DNA from: Nocardioides nematodiphilus
GTDB taxonomy: Bacteria; Actinomycetota; Actinomycetes; Propionibacteriales; Nocardioidaceae
DNA length: 64,000 nucleotides
Assembly (NCBI RefSeq): GCF_020216525.1
Contig: NZ_JAIWOY010000001.1
Coordinates: forward strand, 372,001-436,000
Direction: 5' to 3'
Shown here: piece after piece, positions 34,957-43,750 of the stretch
Numbering within the stretch: the first letter of the stretch is position 1
Layout of the letters: every line of letters starts with the position of its first letter
Notes under the pieces: model-generated
Told to the model about the DNA's origin: nothing
Database searches by the model: none
Seen by the model: the letters and a program-made list of their open reading frames with translations, nothing else
Translations under genes and position numbers: made by a program

Positions 34957-35043
34957 GACTCCCTTCGCCGGTGTTAGCCGGAGCAGGTTCGGAGGGTCTG
35001 CGCTCGGTGTGCGCACTCTCAGCCCGGAGGGGGCTCCCCTGTC
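34957..35043 (-). promoter_or_regulatory. TPP riboswitch (thi-box)
   Basis: On the - strand the leader reads GACAGGGGAGC, then GGGCTGAGA (CTGAGA at 35022-35017), then GACCCTCCGAACCTG (35000-34984), CCGGCTAACACCGGCG and AAGGGAGTC. These are the invariant thi-box elements in order. GAC/GTC close P1. The 3' strand AAGGGAG carries the thiB Shine-Dalgarno, five bases before ATG, so TPP binding should hide it and stop translation. Confidence 0.95.
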
Positions 35044-35058
35044 GTGGTGGCGCTGATC

Positions 35059-35490
35059 CTAGGCGATCGGGATCAGCATCGACGGATCCCCGCCGTCATC
35101 CGAGATCGCCGCCCGCACGGCCTCGGCCTGCGCCTCGCTGAGCCGGAACGCCGCGCTGGTCCCGGTGTCGTCGGCGCTCCAGATGAGGTGACCCCTCACA
35201 TCGAGCCCGGAGCCACCGATCGTGTACGGCGCGAGCGCGACCGCGACCGCGACGGATTCGTCGTCGCGAGGGTCGGCCCGGAATGTATCCGGCGAGCGGA
35301 ATCGCCGGTTCCCGATGCGCTCCCGAGCGGCGTCGACCGCCCACGTCACCTCGCCGGGCCATGGCTGGTCGGACACCACGTCGATGGCGAGGTGGCCGAG
35401 ATGCGACGCGAGCGCGGTCAGCGCAGCGCGGATCGCTGCGACACGCGTCGTGTCGTCGGCGCCTTCCGCGACGGTGTATGAAGCCTCCAC
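35059..35490 (-). CDS. Hypothetical protein
   Basis: 143 residues from GTG 35490; I do not recognise the family. The sequence is acidic and soluble, with no signal peptide or membrane segment, and looks like a compact alpha/beta protein (IRAALTALASHLGHLAIDVV; AVAVALAPYTIGGSGLDVRG; LSEAQAEAVRAAISDDGGD). Third codon positions carry more A/T (GCT, TCA, CAT, CGA, GAT, ACA, CCT) than the neighbours, which may mean transfer or a fast-evolving gene. A TetR-type palindrome lies 39 bases upstream. Confidence 0.55.
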   Translation of the reverse strand: MEASYTVAEGADDTTRVAAIRAALTALASHLGHLAIDVVSDQPWPGEVTWAVDAARERIGNRRFRSPDTFRADPRDDESVAVAVALAPYTIGGSGLDVRGHLIWSADDTGTSAAFRLSEAQAEAVRAAISDDGGDPSMLIPIA

Positions 35491-35528
35491 ACCACAGACC
35501 GTACGCAGCCTCGGCCCACCGTGGACAA

Positions 35529-35546
35529 CGAATGAACGGTCATTCG
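35529..35546. promoter_or_regulatory. TetR-type palindromic operator candidate
   Basis: CGAATGA-ACGG-TCATTCG is a perfect 7+7 inverted repeat, the length and look of TetR-family operators. It lies just upstream of the hypothetical gene starting at 35490 and downstream of the MBL-fold gene. No tetR gene is in the window. Confidence 0.5.
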
Positions 35547-35638
35547 CTCCCCATCACCGTCGCGCGCTCAGCGGGCCAGGCGTTCGAGCCGCTCCACCGG
35601 GCCACGCTGACATGTGGCGATGTTGCCTGCAGTTGAGC

Positions 35639-36694
35639 TCAGATCGCGGTGAAGGTGTCGCCCTCATCGCCCTGCCCCGGGGTCGGGCTCTTCCGGACGG
35701 CGAGGCCGCGCGAGACGAGGACGTCGAGGTGAGCGAGCGTCTCGAGGGCCGCGAGGGTCCCGTTGAAGACGTCGAGGGTGTCGAAGCGGTGCTCGTGGCG
35801 GGTCCAGGGCAGGTCGCCGGCCACCTCGTACGCGGTGCGGGGCCCGCCGGTGATGGCGTCCAGCGACAGCGCGAGGCGGTGCTCGTGGTGCTCGAGCAGC
35901 TCGTCGACCCGGGCGTGGACCGAGGGCGCGATCGGGCCGTGGGCGGGCAGGAGCCGCAGATCGGGCAACGAGCGCATCTTGGTGAGCGAGGCCAGGAAGT
36001 CGCTGAGCGGGGAGGCCACCGCGGCCGGCTCGAAGCCCACCGAGGGTGTGATCGTCGGCAGCACGTGGTCGCCGGCGAAGAGCAGCCCGGCGGCCTGGTC
36101 GGCGTAGACGTAGTGCCCCTGGGTGTGGCCGGGGGTGTGGATCGCGTCGATCGCCCGCTCACCCACCTCGACACGCATGTCGCCCTCGAGCCACACGTCG
36201 GGCGTACGCCAATGCGTCGGGTCCGGAGCCGGCGGCAGGATCGCGCCCCAGTCGGCGAGCAGCCGCTGCGCTCCTGCGGTCCGGAGCAGCCTCTGGGTCG
36301 AGCCGTGCTCACCGGAGGCGACGATGTCGAGGGTCGCCTTCTCGGGAGCGCCGAGCGCGATCTTCGCGCCGACCTCGCCGGCCAGCACCGAGGCGAGCGT
36401 GTAGTGGTCGCGGTGGACATGGGTGACGAGGACGTCGGTGATGTCCCCGACGGCGGCGCCGATCTGCTTGAGACCGAGCTCGAGCGCGTCGCGCGCCTCG
36501 GGCACCGCCCAGCCGCCGTCCATCAGCGTCAGCCCGGACGGCGTCTCGACGGCGTACACGTTGACGGCCTTGAGGCCGTCCATCGGCAGCGGCAGCGGGA
36601 TCCGGTGGATGCCCTCATCGACCTGCCACGCTCCGGGCTCGGCCCAGTGCACACCCGAGTCCGGGGAGATCGCCTTGCCGGTGGAAACTGTCAC
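35639..36694 (-). CDS. MBL-fold metallo-hydrolase
   Basis: 351 residues from GTG 36694, overlapping the upstream stop by GTGA. The metallo-beta-lactamase fold shows THVHRDHYTLA (HxHxDH), IHTPGHTQGHYVY and FAGDHVLPTITPSVGFEP. The C-terminal helical part resembles the BLACT/LACTB2-like group acting on thioesters or lactones. Substrate cannot be told. It is third in a coupled run after two small membrane proteins, whose role is also unknown. Confidence 0.9.
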   Translation of the reverse strand: MTVSTGKAISPDSGVHWAEPGAWQVDEGIHRIPLPLPMDGLKAVNVYAVETPSGLTLMDGGWAVPEARDALELGLKQIGAAVGDITDVLVTHVHRDHYTLASVLAGEVGAKIALGAPEKATLDIVASGEHGSTQRLLRTAGAQRLLADWGAILPPAPDPTHWRTPDVWLEGDMRVEVGERAIDAIHTPGHTQGHYVYADQAAGLLFAGDHVLPTITPSVGFEPAAVASPLSDFLASLTKMRSLPDLRLLPAHGPIAPSVHARVDELLEHHEHRLALSLDAITGGPRTAYEVAGDLPWTRHEHRFDTLDVFNGTLAALETLAHLDVLVSRGLAVRKSPTPGQGDEGDTFTAI

Positions 36695-37119
36695 GCCGCG
36701 CGCTCCTCGGTGTCCTGCTTGTCATGGGTCCGATGCAGCCAGAGCAGCGCCGCGATCGGCAGCACTGCCGGTACCCAGCCGTACCCGCCACCGTAGTAGG
36801 ACCAGACCGACGCGTCCGGGAACCAGTCCTTCCTCACCACCGACAGCGTGCCGATGATGACCACCCCGGCGAGCTCGACCCACAGCATCACCTCGGCCAG
36901 GCGCGGCCTGCCGTGGGCGGCGCGGCGGATCGCGAACCAGCCGACGACGTACGTCACCGCGGCGACCGCGGAGAGGACGTAGGCGAACGGCGCGACGTGG
37001 AACTGGGTGGCGATCTGCACGATCGCGCGGCTGCCGGAGGCGAGGATGAACAGGGCGTAGCAGGCCATCAGCACCAGGTGCGGGCCGCGCTTGGGGCGTG
37101 GGCCGATCGGCCGGTTCAT
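36691..37119 (-). CDS. Small four-helix membrane protein
   Basis: 142 residues from ATG 37119 (MNRPIGPRPKRGPH), overlapping the upstream gene by ATGA. Four hydrophobic segments are visible: LVLMACYALFILASGSRAI, APFAYVLSAVAAVTYVVGWF, VMLWVELAGVVIIGTLSVV and WVPAVLPIAALLWL. The YYGGGYGWVPAVLPIAAL region recalls small actinobacterial integral membrane proteins of unknown role. No catalytic motif is seen. Confidence 0.8.
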   Translation of the reverse strand: MNRPIGPRPKRGPHLVLMACYALFILASGSRAIVQIATQFHVAPFAYVLSAVAAVTYVVGWFAIRRAAHGRPRLAEVMLWVELAGVVIIGTLSVVRKDWFPDASVWSYYGGGYGWVPAVLPIAALLWLHRTHDKQDTEERAA

Positions 37120-37475
37120 CGAGTCACCATCAGTCGCACCGCGACCACCACCGTCGCGACGGCCGCGACCGCCACCACCCCGCTCGACCACGACTCCCGC
37201 TCCTCACGCATCGACAAGATCGCCACCGGCATGATGCAGACGAGCGCGGCCAGGTAGCCGATGTGGGTCTCCATCGACGGCGGTCGGTGCCCCTGGAGCA
37301 GCGAGCCGAGCGCGCCGAGGCCGAGGACGACGCAGATCAGCTCGAGCATCCACGCCATCTGGTCGAGCCAGCGCGGCCGTGGCGCCCGGAGCACGACGCC
37401 CACGCCGGCGGCGATCGCCACGATCGCTCCGTACCCGACGACGATCCAGGCGATGGGTGCGAGCGTGCCGTGCAT
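37116..37475 (-). CDS. Small membrane protein
   Basis: 119 residues from ATG 37475 (MHGTLAPIAWIVVGYG); longer in-frame starts would run into the divergent methyltransferase. Four hydrophobic segments: IAWIVVGYGAIVAIAAGVGVV, MAWMLELICVVLGLGALGSL, IGYLAALVCIMPVAILSM and GVVAVAAVATVVVAVRLMV. It is the first gene of a three-gene coupled run ending in the MBL-fold hydrolase and lies 16 bases from the divergent start at 37492. Function unknown. Confidence 0.78.
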   Translation of the reverse strand: MHGTLAPIAWIVVGYGAIVAIAAGVGVVLRAPRPRWLDQMAWMLELICVVLGLGALGSLLQGHRPPSMETHIGYLAALVCIMPVAILSMREERESWSSGVVAVAAVATVVVAVRLMVTR

Positions 37476-37491
37476 GCGAGCATCTTGGCCC

Positions 37492-38238
37492 ATGGACCTC
37501 TTGGTGACGCGATTGCGGTCGGCGGGCTGCGTCTTCGCCGAGGACGAGGCCGCCGCCCTGCGCGAGGCGGCTGGCTCGCCCGAGGAGCTGGAGACGATGG
37601 CCGTGCGCCGCATCGCCGGCGAGCCGCTGGAGCAGGTCCTCGGCTACGCCGACTTCGCCGGGCTGCGCCTCCGCGTCACCCCCGGCGTGTTCGTGCCGCG
37701 TCTGCGCAGCACCCTGATGGTCGACCTCGCCGCCGCGCTGCTCCCTCCGGGAGCCGCCGTCATCGACCTGGGCTGCGGCACCGGCGCGATCGGAGCCGCC
37801 GTCGCGGCCCGCGTGGCACAGGCCGAGGTGTGGGCGGTCGACATCGACCCGGCCGCCGTCGCCTGCGCGAGGCTCAACCTCCCCGCGGACCACGTCCTCG
37901 AGGGCGACCTCTTCTCGCCACTGCCGCCCGACCTGAAGGCGGACGTCATCTGCGCCAACGCTCCGTACGTCCCCACCGCCGCCATCGCCACCATGCCGCC
38001 GGAGGCGAGGGACCACGAGCACCGGGTGGCCCTCGACGGCGGACCCGACGGCCTCGACATCCAGCGACGGCTCATCGCCGCCGCACCCCCCTGGCTCGCC
38101 CCCGGCGGCACCCTCCTCGTGGAGTCCAGTCGCCAGCAGGCGGAGACGACAGCGACCCTCATGACCGCAGCAGGCCTGAAGCCACAGATCCACACCGACG
38201 CCGCACGCGACGGCACGGTCGTCTCAGGACAGTGCTGA
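37492..38238 (+). CDS. PrmC-related N5-glutamine methyltransferase-like protein
   Basis: 248 residues from ATG 37492. A PrmC-like helical N-domain (GEPLEQVLGYADFAGLRLRV) is followed by a class I SAM-binding domain with VIDLGCGTGAIGAAVA. In true PrmC release-factor methyltransferases the active motif is NPPY; here it is NAPYV, and the usual PRPETE loop reads VPRLRS. It therefore belongs to the actinobacterial PrmC-paralogue group rather than PrmC itself. The methyl acceptor is unknown. No RBS is clear. Confidence 0.85.
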   Translation: MDLLVTRLRSAGCVFAEDEAAALREAAGSPEELETMAVRRIAGEPLEQVLGYADFAGLRLRVTPGVFVPRLRSTLMVDLAAALLPPGAAVIDLGCGTGAIGAAVAARVAQAEVWAVDIDPAAVACARLNLPADHVLEGDLFSPLPPDLKADVICANAPYVPTAAIATMPPEARDHEHRVALDGGPDGLDIQRRLIAAAPPWLAPGGTLLVESSRQQAETTATLMTAAGLKPQIHTDAARDGTVVSGQC

Positions 38239-38311
38239 CGCGGACCGACGGACGACCACGCCGACGCAGGGGCGCGCGGTCCGTGGTCGCGCCGCGATCC
38301 ACGACAAGGAC

Positions 38312-38346
38312 GAAGATCGTCCACCCCCCACCGGTGGACGACCTTC
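38312..38346. terminator. Hairpin between convergent methyltransferase and cds1 genes
   Basis: GAAGATCGTCCACC (38312-38325) and GGTGGACGACCTTC (38333-38346) form a 14-pair stem with one mismatch and a seven-base loop. It lies between two convergent stops. No T run follows on either strand, so termination is inferred from place and strength. Confidence 0.6.
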
Positions 38347-38422
38347 GCAAGGAAGTGACGCAGCACCGTTGGATCCGTGACGGGGTTTTACCGGAAATAT
38401 TGCCGAGCGAGGTGCCGCCCGA

Positions 38423-39523
38423 CTAGACCGACCAGGAGCCGGCCGCGTCGAACTCCGCGAGCGCTGCGCTCCACGGTCCGAGGTCGATCCCGCGGCCGGC
38501 GATCCACTCGTCGTCGTAGTAGGTGGAGCGATAGCGCTCGCCGCCGTCACACAGCAGCGTGACGACGCTGCCCTGCTCCCCCGAGGCCCGCATCCGCGCG
38601 ATCTGCCCCAGCGCGGCCCAGACGTTCGTCCCCGTGGACGGGCCGACGGTGCGGCCGAGCCGGGTGGAGACCCAGCGCATGGTGGCGATCGAGGCCGCGT
38701 CGGGGACGCAGACCATCTCGTCGACGACGCCCCCGATGAAGGACGGCTCGACGCGGGGCCGGCCGATGCCCTCGATCCGCGAGCCGTGCGCGGTCACCTC
38801 GCACGAGTCGGTGCGCCAGCCCTCGTAGAACGCGGAGCCCTCGGGGTCGGCGACGAGCAGCCGGGTGGGGAGCCGCTTGTAGCGCAGGTAGCGGCCGATG
38901 GTGGCCGACGTGCCGCCCGTACCGGCGGACGCGACGATCCACGACGGCAACGGGTGCGGCTCGCGCGACATCTGCTCGAAGATCGACTCGGCGATGTTGT
39001 TGTTGCCGCGCCAGTCGGTCGCACGCTCGGCGTAGGTGAACTGGTCGAGGTAGTGCCCGCCCACCTCCTCGGCGAGCCTCCGGGCGACGTCGTAGACCTC
39101 CGAGGCGGACTCGACGAAGTGGCAGCGCCCGCCGTACCACTCGATCAGCTCGATCTTCTCCGGCGAGGTGCTCGCGGTCATGACCGCGACGAAGGGCAGG
39201 CCGATCAGACGGGCGAAGTACGCCTCGGAGACGGCGGTCGAGCCCGAGGACGCCTCCACCACCGTCGAGCCCGCGTGCAGCCAGCCGTTGCACAGCGCGT
39301 AGAGGAACAGGGAGCGGGCCAGCCGATGCTTGAGCGAGCCGGTCGGGTGGACCGACTCGTCCTTCAGGTAGAGGTCGATCCCGGCCCAGGCCACCTCGGT
39401 GGGCAGCGGCACCTGGTGCAGGTGGGTGTCGGCGGAGCGCTGGGCGTCGGCCTCGACGCGGCGCACCGCCTCGTCGATCCACGCGCGGTGCTTCTCCATC
39501 TCCTCGGCACTCAGCTGCGGCAT
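38423..39523 (-). CDS. cds1: PLP-dependent cysteine synthase-family protein, Cds1-like
   Basis: 366 residues. A fold type II PLP enzyme with the cofactor lysine in [10 protein letters not shown], the substrate loop [15 protein letters not shown] and the phosphate-binding [17 protein letters not shown]. The sequence [15 protein letters not shown] and the length fit the cysteine desulfhydrase Cds1 group of actinobacteria, which releases sulfide, pyruvate and ammonia from cysteine. It is 18 bases after an acyl-CoA ligase gene on the same strand; no metabolic link is obvious. It could instead act on another beta-substituted amino acid. Confidence 0.82.
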   Translation of the reverse strand: MPQLSAEEMEKHRAWIDEAVRRVEADAQRSADTHLHQVPLPTEVAWAGIDLYLKDESVHPTGSLKHRLARSLFLYALCNGWLHAGSTVVEASSGSTAVSEAYFARLIGLPFVAVMTASTSPEKIELIEWYGGRCHFVESASEVYDVARRLAEEVGGHYLDQFTYAERATDWRGNNNIAESIFEQMSREPHPLPSWIVASAGTGGTSATIGRYLRYKRLPTRLLVADPEGSAFYEGWRTDSCEVTAHGSRIEGIGRPRVEPSFIGGVVDEMVCVPDAASIATMRWVSTRLGRTVGPSTGTNVWAALGQIARMRASGEQGSVVTLLCDGGERYRSTYYDDEWIAGRGIDLGPWSAALAEFDAAGSWSV

Positions 39524-39541
39524 GCGGCGAGCCTAGGCGAG

Positions 39542-41164
39542 TCAGAGACCCAGCAGCTCGGTGGAGCGCGCCCGCATCTCGATCTTGCGGATCTTGCCGG
39601 TGATCGTCATCGGGAACTCGTCGACGACGAGCACGTACCGCGGGATCTTGTACGAGGCGAGCCTGCCCGTCGAGAACGCGCGGACGGCGTCCGCGTCGAT
39701 CGGCGCCGCGCCCGCGCGCAGCCGGATCCAGGCACAGAGCTCCTCGCCGTACTTCGGGTCGGGGACGCCGACGACCTGGACGTCCTCGATGTCGGGGTGC
39801 GTGTAGAGGAACTCCTCGATCTCGCGCGGGTAGATGTTCTCCCCTCCGCGGATGACCATGTCCTTGATCCGGCCGACGATGTTGCAGTACCCGTCCTCGC
39901 GCATCACCGCGAGATCGCCCGTACGCATCCAGCCGTCGTCGTCGATGGCCTCGGCGGTCCGCTCCGGGTCGTCCCAGTAGCCGAGCATCACCGAGTAGCC
40001 GCGGGTGCAGAACTCGCCGGGCTCGCCCCGGGGCACCGTCCTGTCGGTGACGGGGTCGACGATCTTGATCTCGACGTGCGGCGCCGCCCGGCCGATGGTG
40101 GACGTACGGCGCTCGAGGTCGTCCTCGACGCGTGTCTGGCAGGAGACCGGGGAGGTCTCGGTCATGCCGTACGCGATCGAGACCTCGCTCATGTGCATCT
40201 CCTCGACGCACCGCCTCATCACCTCGACCGGACAGATCGAGCCGGCCATGATCCCGCTGCGCAGGGAGCTGAGGTCGTAGTCGCCGAAGCCCGGCAGGGC
40301 TTGCTCGGCGATGAACATCGTCGGCACGCCGTAGAGCACCGTGCAGCGCTCGTCCTGGACCGCCTGGAGCGTCAGCGCCGGATCGAACGCGGGCGCCGGG
40401 ATCACCATCGTGGCGCCGTGGGTGGTGCAGCCCAGGTTCGCCATCACCATCCCGAAGCAGTGGTAGAAGGGCACCGGGATGCAGAGCCGGTCCGCAGCGG
40501 TGAGCTTGATGGTCTCGGTGGTGAAGTAGCCGTTGTTGAGGATGTTGCGGTGCGAGAGCGTCGCGCCCTTGGGGAAGCCGGTCGTCCCGGACGTGTACTG
40601 GATGTTGATGGGGTCGCTCGGCGACAGCGTGGCCATCCGCTCCGCCAGGGCCTCGTCGGGCAGATCCCGCCCGCCCGCGACGAGGTCGGCCCAGTCGGCG
40701 GTGTCGAGATAGATGACCCGCTCGAGCGCCCACGCGTCGCCGGTGGAGCGCAGCTCGTCGATCATGGCTCGGTAGTCGGAGGTCTTGAACGAGGTCGCCG
40801 CGATCAGCATCCGCATCCCGCTCTGGTTCATCACGTACGCCAGCTCGTGGGTGCGGTAGGCCGGGTTGACGTTGACCAGCACCACGCCGGCCTTCGCGGT
40901 GGCGAACTGCGCGATCGTCCACTCGGCACAGTTGGGCGCCCAGATGCCGACCCGGTCCCCGGCGCCGAGGCCGAGCGCCATCAGCCCCCGGGCCACCTCG
41001 TTGACGGCGTCGTCGAACGCCCGCCACGTCCAGCGTCTGCCGGTGGCCACCTCGACCAGCGCCTCACCGTCGGGGTTGCGGGCGACGGTGGCCTCGAGGT
41101 CCGCCCCGATCGTCACCTCCAGCAGGGCCGGCTCGTTATCACCGGCGGCGTACGACTCGGTCAT
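39542..41164 (-). CDS. Fatty acyl-CoA ligase (AMP-forming)
   Basis: 540 residues from ATG 41164. ANL-superfamily motifs: the P-loop [46 protein letters not shown] and the C-terminal catalytic lysine in [11 protein letters not shown]. It activates a carboxylic acid with ATP and CoA; medium- or long-chain fatty acids are the likely substrates by similarity to the FadD group. It is divergent from mqo with about 107 bases between starts. Confidence 0.93.
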   Translation of the reverse strand: MTESYAAGDNEPALLEVTIGADLEATVARNPDGEALVEVATGRRWTWRAFDDAVNEVARGLMALGLGAGDRVGIWAPNCAEWTIAQFATAKAGVVLVNVNPAYRTHELAYVMNQSGMRMLIAATSFKTSDYRAMIDELRSTGDAWALERVIYLDTADWADLVAGGRDLPDEALAERMATLSPSDPINIQYTSGTTGFPKGATLSHRNILNNGYFTTETIKLTAADRLCIPVPFYHCFGMVMANLGCTTHGATMVIPAPAFDPALTLQAVQDERCTVLYGVPTMFIAEQALPGFGDYDLSSLRSGIMAGSICPVEVMRRCVEEMHMSEVSIAYGMTETSPVSCQTRVEDDLERRTSTIGRAAPHVEIKIVDPVTDRTVPRGEPGEFCTRGYSVMLGYWDDPERTAEAIDDDGWMRTGDLAVMREDGYCNIVGRIKDMVIRGGENIYPREIEEFLYTHPDIEDVQVVGVPDPKYGEELCAWIRLRAGAAPIDADAVRAFSTGRLASYKIPRYVLVVDEFPMTITGKIRKIEMRARSTELLGL

Positions 41165-41248
41165 GCCTCATCACTACACCATGCGTGAATCCGGTCACAG
41201 GATCACGCGGGGACGATTCCGGGAACCGGCCCGCAAATGGCGTCCAAC

Positions 41249-41265
41249 TGTGATCACAACATAAT
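41249..41265 (+). promoter_or_regulatory. Putative mqo promoter with TGTGATCACA palindrome
   Basis: TGTGATCACA (41249-41258), CRP/FNR-like in half-site sequence, is directly followed by CATAAT (41260-41265), a candidate -10. The mqo GTG is seven bases after the -10, so the transcript may be leaderless. No -35 is clear. Confidence 0.4.
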
Positions 41266-41271
41266 GAGAAG

Positions 41272-42786
41272 GTGGCCACTGAAGTGAGCATCAGCCCTGC
41301 CAGCCCCCGCGACATCGTCCTGATCGGCGGCGGCATCATGTCCGCCACCCTCGGCGTCCTGCTGCAGGAGCTCGAGCCGACCTGGAACATCCGCGTGCTG
41401 GAGCGCCTGGACGCGCTCGCCGAGGAGTCCTCCGGCCCCTGGAACAACGCCGGCACCGGCCACTCCGCGCTGTGCGAGCTCAACTACACCCCCGAGAACG
41501 CCGACGGCTCCGTCGCGATCGGCAAGGCGGTGCAGGTCAACGAGCAGTTCCAGGTCTCGCGTCAGCTGTGGGCCTTCCTCGTCGAGAACGGCCGGATCCC
41601 GGACGCCTCGGCCTTCATCCGCACCACGCCGCACATGAGCTTCGTCTGGGGCGCTGACAACGTCGCGTACCTGAAGGCCCGCTACGAGGCGCTCAAGGAC
41701 CACCCCCTCTTCACGGGCATGGAGTACAGCGAGGACCCGGAGCAGATCCGGGCCTGGGCACCGCTCCTGCTCGAGGGCCGCACCGCCGAGTCGCTCGCCG
41801 CCGAGCCGATCGCGGCGACGTTCCACGCCGCCGGCACCGACGTCGACTTCGGGGCGCTCACCAAGCTCCTCACCGCGACGATGGAGCAGAAGGGCGCCGT
41901 GATCGAGTACGGCACCCAGGTCAAGGACGTGCACCAGACCAACGACGGCGTGTGGCACATCCAGGGCAAGAACAAGGGCGGCCGCTTCCACTACACCGCC
42001 GACTTCGTCTTCGTCGGCGCCGGCGGCTACGCGCTGCCGCTGCTGCAGAAGTCGCGCATCGCCGAGATCAAGGGCTTCGGCGGGTTCCCGGTCTCCGGCG
42101 AGTTCCTGCGCACCTCCAAGCCCGAGCTGGTCGCCCAGCACCACGCCAAGGTCTACGGCAAGGCCGCCGTCGGCGCGCCGCCGATGTCGGTGCCCCACCT
42201 CGACACCCGGGTGGTCGACGGCCGGCAGCACCTCATGTTCGGCCCGTACGCCGGCTGGACGCCGAGGTTCCTCAAGGCCGGCTCGTGGCTCGACCTCTTC
42301 CGCTCGATCAAGGCCAGCAACCTGCTGCCGATGGTCAAGACCGGCCTGAAGAACGTGCCGCTGACCGTCTACCTGATCAAGCAGGTGCTCGCCGGCTCGC
42401 CGACCAAGAAGACCAAGTTCAAGGACCTGCTCGACTTCTTCCCCGACGCGAACAGCGCCGACTGGGAGAAGCTCACCGCGGGCCAGCGCGTCCAGGTGAT
42501 CCGCCCCGACGGCACCCTGCAGTTCGGCACCGAGGTCATCACCGCCAAGGACGGCACCATCGCCGGCCTGCTGGGCGCCTCCCCGGGCGCCTCGACCGCA
42601 CCGCCGATCATGCTCGAGGTCCTCGAGCGCTGCTTCGCCGACCGGTGGGCCGACTGGCAGCCGACGCTGCAGACGATGGTGCCGAGCTTCGGCGTGCCGC
42701 TGTCGAACGACCCGGCTCAGGCGGCCGCGATCATGACCCGTACGGCCGACACGCTGGGGATCGTCGCCCCGCCGGTCCACGCCTGA
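41272..42786 (+). CDS. mqo: Malate:quinone oxidoreductase
   Basis: 504 residues from GTG 41272. A peripheral membrane FAD enzyme oxidising malate to oxaloacetate and passing electrons to the quinone pool. FAD-binding IVLIGGGIMSATLGVLLQEL, the family stretch GPWNNAGTGHSALCELNYTP, RTTPHMSFVWG and VSGEFLRTS are diagnostic. Length matches other Mqo proteins. It is monocistronic, with a strong terminator behind it. Confidence 0.98.
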   Translation: MATEVSISPASPRDIVLIGGGIMSATLGVLLQELEPTWNIRVLERLDALAEESSGPWNNAGTGHSALCELNYTPENADGSVAIGKAVQVNEQFQVSRQLWAFLVENGRIPDASAFIRTTPHMSFVWGADNVAYLKARYEALKDHPLFTGMEYSEDPEQIRAWAPLLLEGRTAESLAAEPIAATFHAAGTDVDFGALTKLLTATMEQKGAVIEYGTQVKDVHQTNDGVWHIQGKNKGGRFHYTADFVFVGAGGYALPLLQKSRIAEIKGFGGFPVSGEFLRTSKPELVAQHHAKVYGKAAVGAPPMSVPHLDTRVVDGRQHLMFGPYAGWTPRFLKAGSWLDLFRSIKASNLLPMVKTGLKNVPLTVYLIKQVLAGSPTKKTKFKDLLDFFPDANSADWEKLTAGQRVQVIRPDGTLQFGTEVITAKDGTIAGLLGASPGASTAPPIMLEVLERCFADRWADWQPTLQTMVPSFGVPLSNDPAQAAAIMTRTADTLGIVAPPVHA

Positions 42787-42810
42787 TCGAGCGCGACTGA
42801 TCCGAGAACG

Positions 42811-42844
42811 ACGAAACGCCCCGCCTGTCGGCGGGGCGTTTCGT
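42811..42844. terminator. Strong terminator between mqo and the sigma-factor gene
   Basis: A perfect 15-base-pair stem (ACGAAACGCCCCGCC at 42811-42825 with its complement at 42830-42844) and a TGTC loop. The A-rich and T-rich ends let it serve both convergent genes. Confidence 0.9.
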
Positions 42845-42856
42845 ACGTGGCGGGGG

Positions 42857-43645
42857 TCAGGCGGTGGCGCGCAGCGGCGCGGTGTCGTCGACGCCCAGCT
42901 GCTCGCGGAGCTTGGCCATCACCTTCTTGAGCAGGCGCGAGACCTGCATCTGGGTGACGCCGATCTGCTCGCCGATCTCCTCCTGGGTGAGGTCCTCGAC
43001 GAACCGCAGGCGGACGATGAGCCGCTCGCGCTCGGTGAGCGAGCGCAGGGCGGGCCCGAGCATCAGGCGCGCCTCGGAGGCGGAGTGCTCCGGGTCCTCG
43101 CCGGCGAGGAGGTCACCCAGCGAGGCGGCGTCCGACTCGGTGCTGACCGGAGCGTCGAGCGAGAGGGGCGAGAAGCAGCCCTTGAGCTGCTGCGCCTCGA
43201 TCACCTCGGCCTCGGTGACACCGATCGCCTGGGCGAGCTCGGCGGGGTCGGTGCTCTCGGAGCGCATGACCTCGGCCTGGAGCTCCTGCACCCGGCGCGG
43301 CGGGCGAACGGTCCAGCCGTGGTCGCGGAAGTAGCGCTTCACCTCCCCCCGGATGGTCGGCACCGCATAGACGAGGAAGTCCTCGGCGAGGCGGCCGTCG
43401 AACTTGTGCGCAGCGCGGACAAGGGCGAGGTAGGCGACCTGCTCGAGGTCCTCCTGGGCGATCCCACGATTGGAGTAGCGCGCCGCGATGGCGCGGGCCA
43501 CGGAGGTGTTGATGACGATCACCTGGTCGATCAGGGCGTCGCGCTCCTCGCCGGCGGCAACCGCCGCCTCTTCGAGGAGACGGGTGGTCTCAGAGCGTCG
43601 GACCTCGCGGGGCAGGTCCTGCTGGAGTGTCGCGGTCGGGCTCAT
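42857..43645 (-). CDS. RNA polymerase sigma factor, SigB/SigF/SigG type
   Basis: 262 residues from ATG 43645 (MSPTATLQQDLPREVRRSE). Region 2 is RYSNRGIAQEDLEQVAYLAL; region 3 includes VRPPRRVQELQAEV. Region 4 is LTERERLIVRLRFVEDLTQE with EIGEQIGVTQMQVSRLLKKV. These mark the sigma-70 group 3 stress/sporulation branch. Such factors in actinobacteria govern stress or development and are usually held by an anti-sigma factor, but no rsbW or rsbV homologue is next to it here. The neighbouring LuxR gene lies 105 bases upstream on the same strand. Confidence 0.94.
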   Translation of the reverse strand: MSPTATLQQDLPREVRRSETTRLLEEAAVAAGEERDALIDQVIVINTSVARAIAARYSNRGIAQEDLEQVAYLALVRAAHKFDGRLAEDFLVYAVPTIRGEVKRYFRDHGWTVRPPRRVQELQAEVMRSESTDPAELAQAIGVTEAEVIEAQQLKGCFSPLSLDAPVSTESDAASLGDLLAGEDPEHSASEARLMLGPALRSLTERERLIVRLRFVEDLTQEEIGEQIGVTQMQVSRLLKKVMAKLREQLGVDDTAPLRATA

Positions 43646-43699
43646 GACTCGACCGTCCCCCCGATGCCCCACGGGGTAACCGAACGAATGTGGAAATGG

Positions 43700-43746
43700 C
43701 CCCTCGGGGTGAGGATAGGCCTCGTACAATCCCACCCCTAGGGGTG
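43700..43746. promoter_or_regulatory. Paired CCCCTNGGGG palindromes upstream of the sigma-factor gene
   Basis: CCCCTCGGGGTGAG (43700-43713) recurs as CCCCTAGGGGTGAG (43735-43748), 35 bases apart. The second is inside the perfect 14-base palindrome CACCCCTAGGGGTG (43733-43746). Both lie in the 105-base gap between the LuxR-type stop and the sigma-factor start. They could be operators or a terminator hairpin for the LuxR gene. Confidence 0.4.
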
Positions 43747-43750
43747 AGTC

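Noticed and set aside
38239..38422. A small gene between the PrmC-like and Cds1-like genes
   Set aside because: No frame with start, RBS and plausible composition; the stretch is explained by a terminator hairpin between convergent genes.
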